Shown one piece after another: positions 8,705 through 18,505 of a stretch of DNA of 64,000 bases (position 1 is its first letter; every line of letters begins with the position of its first letter). The translations under genes and the position numbers were made by a program. This stretch comes from Desulfocicer sp963675955 (GTDB lineage Bacteria > Desulfobacterota > Desulfobacteria > Desulfobacterales > Desulfobacteraceae). The stretch spans positions 248,001 to 312,000 of the forward strand of contig CAXXVR010000002.1 in the NCBI GenBank assembly GCA_963675955.2, read 5' to 3'. The notes below the pieces were generated by a model. That model did not search any database. It saw only the letters and a program-made list of their open reading frames with translations, and was not told where the DNA came from.

Positions 8705-9902
8705 ATGCTCAAGTTAAATGATAAACGAAAAATATGGATGGTGGACACCACCCTGCGCGATGGTGAACAGGCCCCCGGAGTGGTGTTCAGCACCCATGAA
8801 AAGACTTGAAATTGCCATGGCCCTGGACCGCATGGGCATCGACGAAATTGAGGTGGGCATTCCCGCCATGGGGGATCAGGCCTGCCGGGATATCAAAAAA
8901 ATTGTCCGATTGCATCCGACCTGCCTCCTTTCCAGCTGGTGCAGGGCAGATGAAAAAGATATAGAGGCGGCGGCCCACTGTCATACCCCGGGAGTGCATA
9001 TCAGTTTTCCCACCTCCTCTGTCCTTCTTAAAACCTTTGACCGGGACGAGGCCTGGGTGATGAATACCCTGGTGCATCTGGTGGGGGTGGCGAAAAAATA
9101 TTTTGACAGAGTTTCCGTGGGGGCACAGGATGCCACCCGGACCCGGCAGACATTTTTATATGAATTTGCCCACCTGGCCGCTGATGTGGGGGCAGACCGT
9201 CTTCGCCTGGCGGATACCGTGGGGATGATCAGTCCTTCTATGGTGATGAAAACCATCACAGGCCTTTCCCGCAGGGTGCCGAGTCTTGAACTTGAATTCC
9301 ACGGCCATAACGATCTTGGCATGGCCACCGCCAACGCCGTCACCGCCGTGGAGGCCGGGGCCTCTGCTTTGAGTGTTACGGTGAACGGTCTGGGTGAACG
9401 GGCCGGCAATGCGCCCCTGGAAGAGGTGGCCATGGCCCTTTTTGAAGTGGGGGGATATCAAAGTGACCTCAACAGCCGTCTCATGGCGGATCTGTGCCAT
9501 CTGGTTGCCGGGGCTTCGGGCCGGGTGATCCATGAATCAAAACCCATTGTCGGGAAAAATGTTTTTCGCCATGAATCCGGGATCCATTGTTCGGGTCTTT
9601 TAAAGGATGAATCCTCGTATCAGCTCTTTGAACCTGAATGTGTGGGTAGAAAAGCCAGTGAATATGTGATCGGGTATCATTCCGGATCAGCTGGCATTGC
9701 TCATGTGCTTGAACAACAGGGCATTTTTATTGATAAAAAAGGGGCAAGTGAATTGATCCCCATGGTGAGGGAACACGCCTTTGAACAAAAAGCACCGTTG
9801 ACCCCTGAAGCGCTTAAGGAACTCTATCTTCTCCGCATGGGTTCATCAATAAAAGTGCGTCAACTACCCCTCCTGAATCAGAGATTCAGAAGGGGCTTGT
9901 AA
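8705..9902 (+). CDS. nifV: Homocitrate synthase NifV, with a frameshift near base 8800
   Basis: NifV condenses acetyl-CoA and 2-oxoglutarate to homocitrate, the organic ligand of FeMo-co. The N-terminus is read from ATG 8705 (AAGGA upstream), giving WMVDTTLRDGEQAPGVVF and then a TGA stop at 8807-8809. The rest continues in the next frame from LEIAMALDRMGIDEIEVGIP to base 9902. Removing one base around AAAAGACTT restores a normal family alignment. Metal-binding FHGHNDLG and the DTTLRDGEQ active-site motif are intact. The C-terminal PLLNQRFRRGL is read from a hairpin and may not be original. It is either a real inactivating mutation or a sequencing/assembly error. Confidence 0.85.
9867..9895 (+). 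terminator. Hairpin over the 3' end of nifV
   Basis: CCCCT-C-CTGAATC, loop AGA, GATTCAG-A-AGGGG forms a 12-bp stem with one mismatch. There is no T tract after it, so it may end the nif transcript only weakly or may protect the RNA end. It lies just before the draG remnant. Confidence 0.4.
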
Positions 9903-9910
9903 AAGCCCAA

Positions 9911-9979
9911 GTTGAAAACAGAAAATGAAATACGGTCTGCACGGTATCCACAACATAGGCAGAACTATTTTTGGGATAG
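9911..9979 (-). pseudogene. draG: draG fragment (C-terminal side) at the left edge of the defence island
   Basis: These 69 bp match the intact draG gene at 31892-31960 with four differences by eye. On the - strand the intact gene codes here for the KNSSAYVVDTVQTVFHF region. Nothing of draG precedes or follows it. It pairs with the N-terminal draG fragment at 26982-27168; both lie on the same strand and in the order expected of one gene interrupted by the island. The 149 bases between this fragment and the first island gene are non-coding as far as I can see. Confidence 0.85.
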
Positions 9980-10128
9980 TGAAGGTCCGGCACCTGGGTG
10001 AAGTGGAGATTAAACAGTATCGATTTTACCTGCCATCAACAAAACGAGGCGTCTGTGTGATACATGAAGATGGCGGAAGCGAAAGAATAACATTTTTTGC
10101 TTGGGCAAATATCCGGAAACGTCCAGGG

Positions 10129-12102
10129 TTATTTAATTTTGTAACTTTTTGACAATACTCGCCCTTCAATTGAAAATCTGAGGTCACCATTTTTTTCGAT
10201 AAAAGTAACAGCCTTTCCAGCATAACGACGGTAAAGCTTGTAGGTCTTACCTTTGAAAGTTATTGAGCCATCATCTGAAACCATGTCGCTTGTTTGGTTG
10301 TTCACCGCCTGAGTTTCATTTGCCGTCGAAGGTGAACTTGAGGCCATGATTGTTGAGGTAGACTGAGGTTTCTGCTGGGAGAGCAGTGTCATCAAGCTGT
10401 CTTTTTTTTTTGAGGGTTGACTACTTGCTGCCGGTTCACTTTTTTTCAATGCTTTTTTCTGAGCCTGTTCAAGCCTGTTTTGAATGCCTTCCGGATCACG
10501 CAAGACATTCAGCCATGTTCTGGCTTTGCTATTGTCGGGTTCAATATCGATAATTTTCTCAATTAAGCGGCAAGCTTTTCCAAGAGTGTTGTGAGCATCA
10601 TTCCAAAGATCTTGAATTTTATCCTGCTCAGATGTTGTTTCTTTTGTTGAGAGATTATTGAGCAAGATCCCAGTTTCTAAAGCACCTTCCAGCGGAGTGA
10701 GCCCCTTGTTCTTATAACGTTTTAGTTGATCCGGACTTAATGTACAGTGATATGAAAGCAGCCAGCGTTCTTTAACAAAGAGGACATCACCTTCTTTATT
10801 CAAAACCATGAATTCACCCGTTTTGGGTCTGGCCAGTTTTTTGGCCAGATCCGCAGGTGAAAATTCGGCATCGGCCAGACCTTCACGGACTTTATCCCGG
10901 TCCCGTTTCGTCTGTAGCTTCCCGACAATCCATGTCGCACAGTTCGACAATCCCTTGTAATCAATATCCCCCGGATTCTGTGTGGCCAGAATACAGCCCA
11001 CGCCAAAAGCCCGAGCCTGTTTAACAAGGATATTTAGAGCAGGCTTACAGGTTGAGGTGTACGGATAAGTTGGGTAAAAAGCTGTTTTGCCGCCTCCGCC
11101 TCCGATTTCGTCCAGAAAGAACAAAAGGCGCGGACGGTTACCACCGGGTGCGCTACCTTGTTGACGCATCCAGGTATTGATTGCAAAGGCCAGTTGAGCA
11201 ACAACAAAACTCTGGTCTTCAAAGTCAGTGATATGCGACAGGTTGATAACGCTGATTTGAATTTTATCGTCCAACCGGTTAGCTCCAACCAGTTTGTCAA
11301 TGCTCATTTCCTCGCCACGAACCCAATTGGCCGCAGCGCCCACCAGTTGGCCATTTACTGCCTGTGCAAGCTTCTGGCGGCGTTTTTCCGGAATGTGGTC
11401 ATCAATACTGAGCACACCAATGGTTGAAAACGGTGGCTCTAAAATCATGGACACCAACTGTCCCAGACCCTCTTCCCCAACCAGGTCGGTACCATTTCTC
11501 CATGCATGTTCAATAATCGCAGTCACAAAGTCGGTTTCACGGTCTCTTTGTCCGGATGGAATAACGCGTCTTACCAGTGCCTCGGCCATGCTGGATACCA
11601 TCACAGATGCGGTATCCGGGTCCTTCTCAAAAAGATTGTTAATGTCCGGTGGTGGTGACGAGATGAGCGGAATGGCAACACGGCGGCCAAGTTCACTGCG
11701 TGGCGTGAACACTTCAACGGCGATCTTTTCAGAAAACTCCCGCATATTGGACTCGGCCAGGCCCCAGTCCCAAAGGCGCTTTCTAAGAGAATTCGATTCA
11801 GCAAGAGCTGCACGTCCCAGAGTGGCTTTGTCTTCGACCTCAAGCCATGGAGTGAGGGCATTGGGTGATATTTCCGGGAAAGATAAGGCCATCGAAGAGA
11901 GATCACCTTTAAGATCAACCATGATGGAAGGAACGCCGCGAAGCGCAGCTTCCTCAATGATTGCCTTTCCCATAACCGTCTTGCCTGACCCTGATCCGCC
12001 GCAAATAAAGGTATGCGTGATCAGGTCGCTGATACGGTGGTGATATCGTTCACCGGGCTGACCGCTTGGGTCCATTCGTTTTCCCAGATAGAGTTCGCTC
12101 AC
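10129..12102 (-). CDS. HerA/FtsK-type ATPase of the BREX-like island
   Basis: A 657-residue P-loop ATPase of the HerA/DUF853 class. Walker A is GGSGSGKT (residues 35-42), Walker B is LLFFLDEIGGGG (about residue 330), and ILATQNPGDIDYKGL is a typical HerA-family sensor region. Such enzymes are hexameric DNA translocases. It is the last gene of the operon and overlaps hsdM by one base. In known BREX types the helicase slot holds BrxH or BrxL proteins, so HerA here is a substitution. No NurA nuclease partner is nearby. The last 45 or so residues (after MVSDDGSITFKGKTYKL) resemble a small beta-barrel seen at the ends of some DDE transposases. Confidence 0.8.
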   Translation of the reverse strand: MSELYLGKRMDPSGQPGERYHHRISDLITHTFICGGSGSGKTVMGKAIIEEAALRGVPSIMVDLKGDLSSMALSFPEISPNALTPWLEVEDKATLGRAALAESNSLRKRLWDWGLAESNMREFSEKIAVEVFTPRSELGRRVAIPLISSPPPDINNLFEKDPDTASVMVSSMAEALVRRVIPSGQRDRETDFVTAIIEHAWRNGTDLVGEEGLGQLVSMILEPPFSTIGVLSIDDHIPEKRRQKLAQAVNGQLVGAAANWVRGEEMSIDKLVGANRLDDKIQISVINLSHITDFEDQSFVVAQLAFAINTWMRQQGSAPGGNRPRLLFFLDEIGGGGGKTAFYPTYPYTSTCKPALNILVKQARAFGVGCILATQNPGDIDYKGLSNCATWIVGKLQTKRDRDKVREGLADAEFSPADLAKKLARPKTGEFMVLNKEGDVLFVKERWLLSYHCTLSPDQLKRYKNKGLTPLEGALETGILLNNLSTKETTSEQDKIQDLWNDAHNTLGKACRLIEKIIDIEPDNSKARTWLNVLRDPEGIQNRLEQAQKKALKKSEPAASSQPSKKKDSLMTLLSQQKPQSTSTIMASSSPSTANETQAVNNQTSDMVSDDGSITFKGKTYKLYRRYAGKAVTFIEKNGDLRFSIEGRVLSKSYKIK

Positions 12103-13922
12103 TATTTATCCTCCTCCGGCATTTGCAGTGTTCCGGATTGCCATTCACGGAATTTTTCCAGAATGAATGGAAGGTCATTTTCCTTGTGAGGCTCACCATT
12201 TGCTCTCCGCCCGACGTAATCTGCCCGGGCCATGAAAATGTCGCCTTGGGCATCCCCCGGCTTCTTTTTCTGGAGGTAAACCACATTGGTTGGAATACTT
12301 GTGCCAGTGGACGCAAAGGTCTCACTCGGCAGAGAAATTACAGCCTTGATCAGTGCATTTTCCCTGATGTAATCCCGAACCGGTTTGGCCGTTGCATTTG
12401 AAAGCACACCATCCGGTAAAACGATCAATAGCTTGCCTCCGGGCTTCAATACCCGCAGGTAATGCTCAATAAACAGAACTTCACTGTCCTGACTGTTTCT
12501 CGGGCGCTTCTCAGGCGGGCGGCCTTTGGTTTTGAATACCTTAACCTCATGGCCAAATTGATAATCCAGAAGGATATCTTTACTCTTCACAGATTTACCA
12601 AAGGGCGGATTGGTCAAGATAAGGTCAATACTGTTTGGGCCGATTTGCTGTTTACGTTTTCCATTTCCGAAGTCAACTTCATATTCAATCTGGGGTTTCA
12701 GCCCACCGAAATCCTCATTGTATGTATAATTCTGGTGAAGCCAATTGGCGTTGCGCTGATCCACCGCATGGATGATCATGTTCAATTTACCAAGACGGGC
12801 GGCTTTCTCTTCAATCTCAGCAGCAAAGAACGTATTCTGACCGAGACGTTTAAGCAACTTCTCTTTCTTGGCTGGATCAATGCCGTTGGACAGTGTGTGT
12901 TTGTACACATCTTCATATGTGGCGATTAAAAAGCCACCAGAACCAGCACAGGCATCCAAGAAGCGCTGATTGCTTTCAATATCAAGCGCTGATGCTTCAG
13001 GCGCTTCCCTTGCCAGATCCAGCATAAAGGAAACAATTTCCCTCGGGGTAAAGAACTGCCCCAGGTCCTTACCTTTAAAGGTGTCAGACAACATAATCTC
13101 AAAAGCTCTACCGAGAACATCACCCTGTGTATCTTTCAAGTTGATATCTTCCAATCGAGCGATCACCCGGCTTACGGTCTCTGACTTACTCAGAACCCGT
13201 TCGTTCTCATCAGTGAAGACCTCAGGGTGACGGCCTTTTAGATCGTCAAACAGATTGTTGATGAAATTCTGCCCGGCCTTATCTCCCATGTGCTTGTTCT
13301 CCGCACAATAGGACTTAAATTTGGCAGTGGTAAACGCCCCATTGGGTTTTGCATCTTCATTCAGTTTGATAAATAAAAACCGGGTAAACTCATCGAAAAT
13401 CCAATCATTTCGCTTGTTTTCAATATCCCAGATATCCTGCCAACACCCTTTCATTAGCTGTACAAAGCGGGAGAGGCTGTTTTCGGTGTGCAGTGTTTTA
13501 CGTGCCCATTGCTCAAGACTGTCTACAATATCCGGCTTGAGTTCCTTGACCATGTCCTCGGCATCCCGGACGGTATCCCATTCTTCAATGGCATCGTGCA
13601 GTTCATTTCCTTTTTCCACATAAAAGAGACGAAGGTGCTCTCCGGTCTGCACAACACAGTATGCCGCCGGGCCGTTGGGCATGAGAATACTCAAGGCTTT
13701 ATACCGATTGGCCTCGGCTTCACTCAGCGTTGCGCCATTGTGTGTAAAGGCTGCATAGCAGTTACCCACACTCGTTGTAACAACAAATTCCGCCTTATCA
13801 TCAAGCCATTCAACAGTGGATGCGACGCCATTACCCTCACCACTATTGATCTGGTGCGATTTGAACCCGAGTGTTTTTACCAGAATGTGCCTGAAATGTT
13901 CTAATGTTGCCATATCTGTCAA
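12102..13922 (-). CDS. Type I-style N6-adenine DNA methylase (HsdM-like)
   Basis: A 606-residue adenine methyltransferase. The SAM-binding motif I is DACAGSGGF (323-331) and the catalytic motif IV is NPPF (438-441), with GQFFTPREIV just before, as in HsdM. The first 110 residues look like an HSDR_N-type accessory domain, unusual for plain HsdM. It lies between pglZ and the HerA gene and overlaps pglZ by four bases. With the HsdS-like protein two genes upstream it would give sequence-specific methylation to mark self DNA, the job PglX does in other BREX systems. No HsdR nuclease gene is present. Confidence 0.88.
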   Translation of the reverse strand: MTDMATLEHFRHILVKTLGFKSHQINSGEGNGVASTVEWLDDKAEFVVTTSVGNCYAAFTHNGATLSEAEANRYKALSILMPNGPAAYCVVQTGEHLRLFYVEKGNELHDAIEEWDTVRDAEDMVKELKPDIVDSLEQWARKTLHTENSLSRFVQLMKGCWQDIWDIENKRNDWIFDEFTRFLFIKLNEDAKPNGAFTTAKFKSYCAENKHMGDKAGQNFINNLFDDLKGRHPEVFTDENERVLSKSETVSRVIARLEDINLKDTQGDVLGRAFEIMLSDTFKGKDLGQFFTPREIVSFMLDLAREAPEASALDIESNQRFLDACAGSGGFLIATYEDVYKHTLSNGIDPAKKEKLLKRLGQNTFFAAEIEEKAARLGKLNMIIHAVDQRNANWLHQNYTYNEDFGGLKPQIEYEVDFGNGKRKQQIGPNSIDLILTNPPFGKSVKSKDILLDYQFGHEVKVFKTKGRPPEKRPRNSQDSEVLFIEHYLRVLKPGGKLLIVLPDGVLSNATAKPVRDYIRENALIKAVISLPSETFASTGTSIPTNVVYLQKKKPGDAQGDIFMARADYVGRRANGEPHKENDLPFILEKFREWQSGTLQMPEEDK

Positions 13923-16396
13923 TTCCCTATTGTTGCATAAATTGCTACCGGTACGACGGTCTCTTCCGGAGTCAGTCCGCCATGATCATTCCCTTGTACG
14001 TTGTGAGGATTACCATAGGAATTGTGAATTTTTCCCGGCCAGCCGTAGCTGTCGTATCCAAAGGGAACCTCAACAGCATCCAATGCAGAAGGGAGTCCAT
14101 AATCCGTTGCAGGTGAAATCACTTTAACATCAGCCGGCCCCACGGATGTGCGGGCCGTCGTTTTATAATCCAGGCATCGGTTATGAATGAAAACTTCTCG
14201 CCCAGGTTGCTTAGACTTCAAATCATCTATCACATACTGCTTGTTGTAGTGGGCAAAACCGTGATCCGCTGTTATTACCACAGCCGTTTTCTGTTGTCCG
14301 GATATTCGGCGCAGGTGCGGTAGAGCCACCTCTTTGACATAGGCCAGCATAATTTCCTGCAGGCTGGACATCCCTTTTTGCAGAAGACGATCCTGAAGGT
14401 TGAAAACAATCGCCTTGAAACGGCTATTGCTGTCCACAAGGTCCCGAACCTTTCGGTTCAGGGTATCGGGGTTGTTTTCTTTCTCGTTGTAGCAGAGATA
14501 ATTTTTCTCTTTATCCCAACCTGCTGGGGCAATGCTGTTATTTTGAAGGCATCTTTCGAGCAGATCCGGTTCGCTTCGACCCTTCGGCCATGTTCTGAAT
14601 TCTCCGGGATAGCTACCGGCAAAAATGGCCTGTCTACAATATTCGGTAATGCTTGGTAGATAGGTGCATGCCCGGTACTCCTTTTCCAGTCCTTCATAGG
14701 AGCGGAACATTTCCCGCCCGGGAACCATAAGGAAGCGGTCTCGCAGCAGTGACCAGTTGGCCACACTCATGCCATCAAATACGATGAGATAAACCTGCTC
14801 AATACCGGAATCCTGCAGCAACGGTTTTACAGCGGCTTCCACCACATCACTGTTCAGCCATGGGCGACAGGTGCCGGCTGAATAACTTATTTCATTGATC
14901 CATTTAGGAAGGCCACGACTTGGATTGGTATAAAAGTCAGCCCAAGTCACGCGGATCTTGTCACAGGCTTTTTTGGCACGCTGGGTGATCCTGAATACAT
15001 TGACCTTTTCAGGAAGCTGGGCTGAACGGCGTTCGGCCTCCAGCGCCATGGCAGATAGAGGCAGATATACTTTATCGATCAGCTCAAGCCATTTTTTCCA
15101 ATCCAGCTGAGTAAGGGTATTGGCCGCATCTTCAGCCCGATCAGTCAGCCGGTGAATCGTTACCATGGCTTCGAGCAGCGATACATGGTCCTCATATTTC
15201 TCACGGGCCTGGTGCTTTTTAAGCGCCTCCAGCAGGCTCTGCCATTGCGGAGAATCCGGCACATCAAGGGTGTCGGTTAATTTACAGGAGGCTTTTTCAA
15301 GAGGCAGTGTGTCGGCACGTTCGCCATTAACCACCACATCAAGCAGCGCATGCAGCGTCACAGCCAAGCCCTGGGCCAGAATTCCACCATCGGCTTCAAG
15401 CAACCTGATCAGCTGATTCAACAGGCGTTCCGCTCCGGCGCCATCAACCGCTTTCACCACCGTTGCAAGGGATTCCGTCATGGCACTCGGGTGTTTGGGG
15501 AACACCTCTTTTTGCAGGTAATTCAATGCCTGTTCACACGGCAGATTGTCTTTTGCCGTAATTCTGTAGCCCCATTCAGCCAATCCATTCAGGTCGGCAC
15601 CATCATTAAAGATGTCCACAAACAGATCGCCAAGTTCGGTGCCTTCAAGAAAAGAGCGCATCCGTTCCGCAGATAGCATTTGCCAGCCTTCCAGAATGGA
15701 GGCCAGCAGACAGAGAGGTAAAACCGGAGGCGGATCATTTTCAATTACTGCCGCTTCAACAAGAGCAAAGCGTGGTTTATCCAGCCAGGTTTTCACGACA
15801 TCCAAAAATTCGCTTTCCAGCTGTTTACGTTCATCCGCTTCAACAGCGTCCAGCACTTCGCGCACGCGTGGCAGGGTGTCTTCATACCACAGCTTGTCCA
15901 GGATGCCGTCAGCGCTCCAACCGGATGAGAGAATGTCGGTGTCATTCAACAGGGAAGCCAGTATCACCCGCTCAAGAGTGTAGGATTCCAATTGCGGGAG
16001 ATACGGGGCAAGGTTCCAGAATGCAGTGACCGGGATACGATCCAACAATGCCCGGGGATTTGTCACGCCCAATGCCTTTGCCACATCACATCCGGTTACG
16101 GTACGGGCCGAGATACTTGATCTTGCCTGAAGGTCGGGCAGATGATCCGGCTGTAATTGCTTTCTGGAGACAATGATTTTCGGAGTGGCCTTGCCGCTAT
16201 TTCGTTCCGCTTCAGAACAGGATCGGAGGGCAAACTCATTGGCACACACATGCACCGGGATTGAGGTGCCGTCTATGGATACCGATTCCGATGCGTCGTT
16301 AAAATAGCCACGCACATCGTTTATCAGCAGATAGGGGCGGTCTGCATTTTTCCGATTGCGCCACAAGCCGGTCAATGCTTGTTTCATTGCCATCAT
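13919..16396 (-). CDS. pglZ: PglZ-family BREX protein
   Basis: PglZ belongs to the alkaline phosphatase superfamily and is the hallmark of BREX systems. The protein has 825 residues. Metal-site motifs of the family are visible in YLIVFDGMSVANW, AVVITADHGFAHYN and GNDHGGLTPEETVVPVA near the C-terminus. The N-terminal half is helical and poorly conserved, as usual. The gene overlaps hsdS and hsdM by four bases on either side, so the three are probably translationally coupled. Confidence 0.92.
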   Translation of the reverse strand: MMAMKQALTGLWRNRKNADRPYLLINDVRGYFNDASESVSIDGTSIPVHVCANEFALRSCSEAERNSGKATPKIIVSRKQLQPDHLPDLQARSSISARTVTGCDVAKALGVTNPRALLDRIPVTAFWNLAPYLPQLESYTLERVILASLLNDTDILSSGWSADGILDKLWYEDTLPRVREVLDAVEADERKQLESEFLDVVKTWLDKPRFALVEAAVIENDPPPVLPLCLLASILEGWQMLSAERMRSFLEGTELGDLFVDIFNDGADLNGLAEWGYRITAKDNLPCEQALNYLQKEVFPKHPSAMTESLATVVKAVDGAGAERLLNQLIRLLEADGGILAQGLAVTLHALLDVVVNGERADTLPLEKASCKLTDTLDVPDSPQWQSLLEALKKHQAREKYEDHVSLLEAMVTIHRLTDRAEDAANTLTQLDWKKWLELIDKVYLPLSAMALEAERRSAQLPEKVNVFRITQRAKKACDKIRVTWADFYTNPSRGLPKWINEISYSAGTCRPWLNSDVVEAAVKPLLQDSGIEQVYLIVFDGMSVANWSLLRDRFLMVPGREMFRSYEGLEKEYRACTYLPSITEYCRQAIFAGSYPGEFRTWPKGRSEPDLLERCLQNNSIAPAGWDKEKNYLCYNEKENNPDTLNRKVRDLVDSNSRFKAIVFNLQDRLLQKGMSSLQEIMLAYVKEVALPHLRRISGQQKTAVVITADHGFAHYNKQYVIDDLKSKQPGREVFIHNRCLDYKTTARTSVGPADVKVISPATDYGLPSALDAVEVPFGYDSYGWPGKIHNSYGNPHNVQGNDHGGLTPEETVVPVAIYATIGN

Positions 16397-17856
16397 TGCA
16401 GCGTCTCCTTGGCTTCAGAAACCAGCTCATTAAACCAATCATCATCCAGAAGATTGAAAATGTTTGATTTTGCTTTCTTCAGAAGGTCATTGGCTTTTTC
16501 TTTGTATGCATTTTCCTGAGCTTCAAGCTCGTGAGACTTCTCAATAGTATCTCGAATAGCAGATGCCACTCTTTTGATTTGATCATCATCCAGTTTTGGG
16601 AAAGGAAGCATCCCAAGAGCCTTGTCACTGACATCTTTTTGACTTTCACTTTTACCAGTGCATTTGTTGGCCAGATGCCTCTTGATAGGGCCAGTTTTAA
16701 GATAGGCCCAGATTATGGTTCTAAGATCCTCAGAGACTTTGGATGTAGTGAGTTTGAGGAAATGATGCGATCCCCAGCATTCGTCATGTATGATGTAGGC
16801 CTTTCCTTTAAGGATAGATGGTTTAAGGTGAGCCCAGGCAATATCTCCGGGATAAAAATGTGTTCGACCAGTTTGCTTTTCAATTTCCATTTCAGGCAGG
16901 TCAATGTCTGCCCAATAATTTCCGGGCAGACTGTCGATTGAGATATATCTTTGAGTGCCTAATGGAATTTTTTCATTGGAACCATCTACTTCACAGGTAT
17001 CAGATAAGGGTACAAATTTACCTGATTTCCAGCATTCATCTTCAAATTGTGGGTTTGCACCAAGTACATCGATACGATCTATTCCCGACTCTGCTTTTTG
17101 GAAGTACAACCGGCCAAACCAAGGACGCGGAAATTTAGTTAATCCGATTTCGGTAGCTATTAAATCTACAATTTGATCAAGCAGACTTGATTTTTTTTCG
17201 CCTATTATTAAGGACTTCTCTGCTACATCATTTGAAAGTTTTTTTAAAATTGCATACCTTGAGATGACAATATTCTGATTGTCTATAGAAATATTTGGAA
17301 CTTTTACTTTTCTCAAGTCAGACAAGTTTATCGACCTAATTGCTGCTCCCCTTGTATTCAAGGTCATTTGAAGTTGGCCAAGATCTGATTCCAAATAGAG
17401 CATTATAAATTCATTGTTCGACTTATCTGACAGACGGATCAAAGCAGATCCTCTTGTTATATTAGCATCTTCAAGTTCTTTTGGGACTTCAACAACTCTA
17501 CCTATAGTTGCCCGTATCGATACTAAGATATCACCATTTTTAAGGATTGTTCTTTTGTGCTTATTGGAAATTTCGTTAGATGTGGTTCCAAGATCGTCTA
17601 TATTTATAGAGCGATCTAAATTCATATTTTCAACTTGGATAAGAGGGATTCCTTTTGGTACTTCAGGCCCAGGTTGAACTATCCCGTAAGTAATCGTTGA
17701 ATCGTCATCAATAAAATCTTGCAATGTAGCGAAGTCACTATGAGAAATTTTCATAGCATCACTAAGCAATTTGTAGACGCGCCGATATTCAATGGAAACC
17801 TCATCAATATAAGATTTATCTATAAATATCAATGGTTTTTCATTTATAACCTGCAT
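16393..17856 (-). CDS. Type I specificity subunit (HsdS-like)
   Basis: A DNA-recognition subunit of about 487 residues with two target-recognition halves. The first contains KNGDILVSIRATIGRV and IRSINLSDLRKVKVP; the second contains FYPGDIAWAHLKPSILKGKAY and VSDKALGMLPFPKLDDDQ. Each is followed by a helical segment, as in HsdS. Start ATG 17856 has GGAG about eight bases upstream; an ATG 21 bases earlier is possible. It would give the HsdM-like protein its sequence specificity. Its presence inside a BREX operon, instead of a self-contained PglX, is the unusual feature. Confidence 0.85.
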   Translation of the reverse strand: MQVINEKPLIFIDKSYIDEVSIEYRRVYKLLSDAMKISHSDFATLQDFIDDDSTITYGIVQPGPEVPKGIPLIQVENMNLDRSINIDDLGTTSNEISNKHKRTILKNGDILVSIRATIGRVVEVPKELEDANITRGSALIRLSDKSNNEFIMLYLESDLGQLQMTLNTRGAAIRSINLSDLRKVKVPNISIDNQNIVISRYAILKKLSNDVAEKSLIIGEKKSSLLDQIVDLIATEIGLTKFPRPWFGRLYFQKAESGIDRIDVLGANPQFEDECWKSGKFVPLSDTCEVDGSNEKIPLGTQRYISIDSLPGNYWADIDLPEMEIEKQTGRTHFYPGDIAWAHLKPSILKGKAYIIHDECWGSHHFLKLTTSKVSEDLRTIIWAYLKTGPIKRHLANKCTGKSESQKDVSDKALGMLPFPKLDDDQIKRVASAIRDTIEKSHELEAQENAYKEKANDLLKKAKSNIFNLLDDDWFNELVSEAKETLQ

Positions 17857-17861
17857 ATCCT

Positions 17862-17996
17862 TTACTCCACCTTCCATGGTTGATCGTCTTCCGCAACCTG
17901 CTCAATTTTTAGCAGATCAGCCATTGTATCGGCCATATAGGATTCAAAATCCCGCCAATCACCCTTTGAAACACCGAGATTCTTTATTGTCATCAT
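17862..17996 (-). CDS. 44-residue protein coupled to the PIN gene
   Basis: A small gene not obvious from length alone. Its ATG overlaps the stop of the PIN gene (ATGATGA), and its own stop is five bases before the hsdS start, so every gene in this operon stays packed. The product starts MMTIKNLGVSKGDWRDFESY and ends DDQPWKVE. The last residues repeat the end of BrxC (KPWKVE), and the DNA encoding them (13 bp) is identical and also serves as ribosome site for the next gene. No known family recognised; it may be a small antidote or adaptor to the PIN/AAA pair. Confidence 0.6.
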   Translation of the reverse strand: MMTIKNLGVSKGDWRDFESYMADTMADLLKIEQVAEDDQPWKVE

Positions 17997-18505
17997 CGTC
18001 TTTTTCTCCGTCGCGGTACTTCTACAGGTTGTGCCGGTTCATAAGACTTCAACCCACGATCTCCGGTAAGTATTTCAACATTGAACCCCATTCGTGCATA
18101 GTAATCCGCCACATCCTTTATGGTGGCATCTCCGATGGATAATTTACCGGCGGCAAGGTTCGGCCAGATATCGGCGAGGGCTTTCAGTTTTTCCGGTGTC
18201 CATAAGGTACTCTGTTCTGAAAAGGCTGCCCAGGGTGTTTGTTCGTCAGCACTCTTTGTCATCAAGTCAGCCAATGCATCGGCCCGTTCTTTTCGGCTGT
18301 GAGATGCCTGGGCGATATGATTACCGGTTTCAATGATGGTTGCCAACGGTAAAACAAAGGTGGATCTGTTTTGCTGTTCCTCTTCAATTTTTTGCTGAAC
18401 CCTGTCTTTGTCCCACTGGTCATCATCAGGGCCGCAGGTATCCATATCGGGAACATCGAGCCATACACAAAGAATGCTGGTGTCAATGATCAACACTTTT
18501 CTCAT
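17993..18505 (-). CDS. PIN-domain nuclease-like protein in the BREX-like operon
   Basis: A 170-residue protein with PIN-fold features: the first acidic residue in VLIIDTSIL (Asp8), a glutamate in LATIIETGNHI, and C-terminal acids in GDATIKDVADYYA and LTGDRGLKSY. PIN domains are metal-dependent RNA or DNA nucleases. The protein ends in a basic tail (PRRRKRR). It overlaps the AAA ATPase gene by four bases and the 44-residue gene by three, suggesting a three-gene module. PIN proteins are not among the standard BREX components. Confidence 0.75.
   Translation of the reverse strand: MRKVLIIDTSILCVWLDVPDMDTCGPDDDQWDKDRVQQKIEEEQQNRSTFVLPLATIIETGNHIAQASHSRKERADALADLMTKSADEQTPWAAFSEQSTLWTPEKLKALADIWPNLAAGKLSIGDATIKDVADYYARMGFNVEILTGDRGLKSYEPAQPVEVPRRRKRR

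Noticed and set aside
8791..8815. Programmed +1 frameshift in nifV
   Set aside because: The codon before the stop (ACT) does not re-pair after a +1 slip and no stimulator is visible; a mutation or sequencing error is simpler.
11294..12043. 249-codon open frame opposite the HerA gene
   Set aside because: It is the mirror of a strongly supported gene and has no recognisable domain.
10129..12102. HerA-NurA or HerA-SIR2 defence pair
   Set aside because: No NurA, SIR2 or other usual HerA partner is adjacent; every neighbour belongs to the BREX-like operon.
12102..17856. Plain type I restriction-modification system
   Set aside because: HsdM and HsdS are present but no HsdR, and pglZ lies between them inside a brxC-containing operon.
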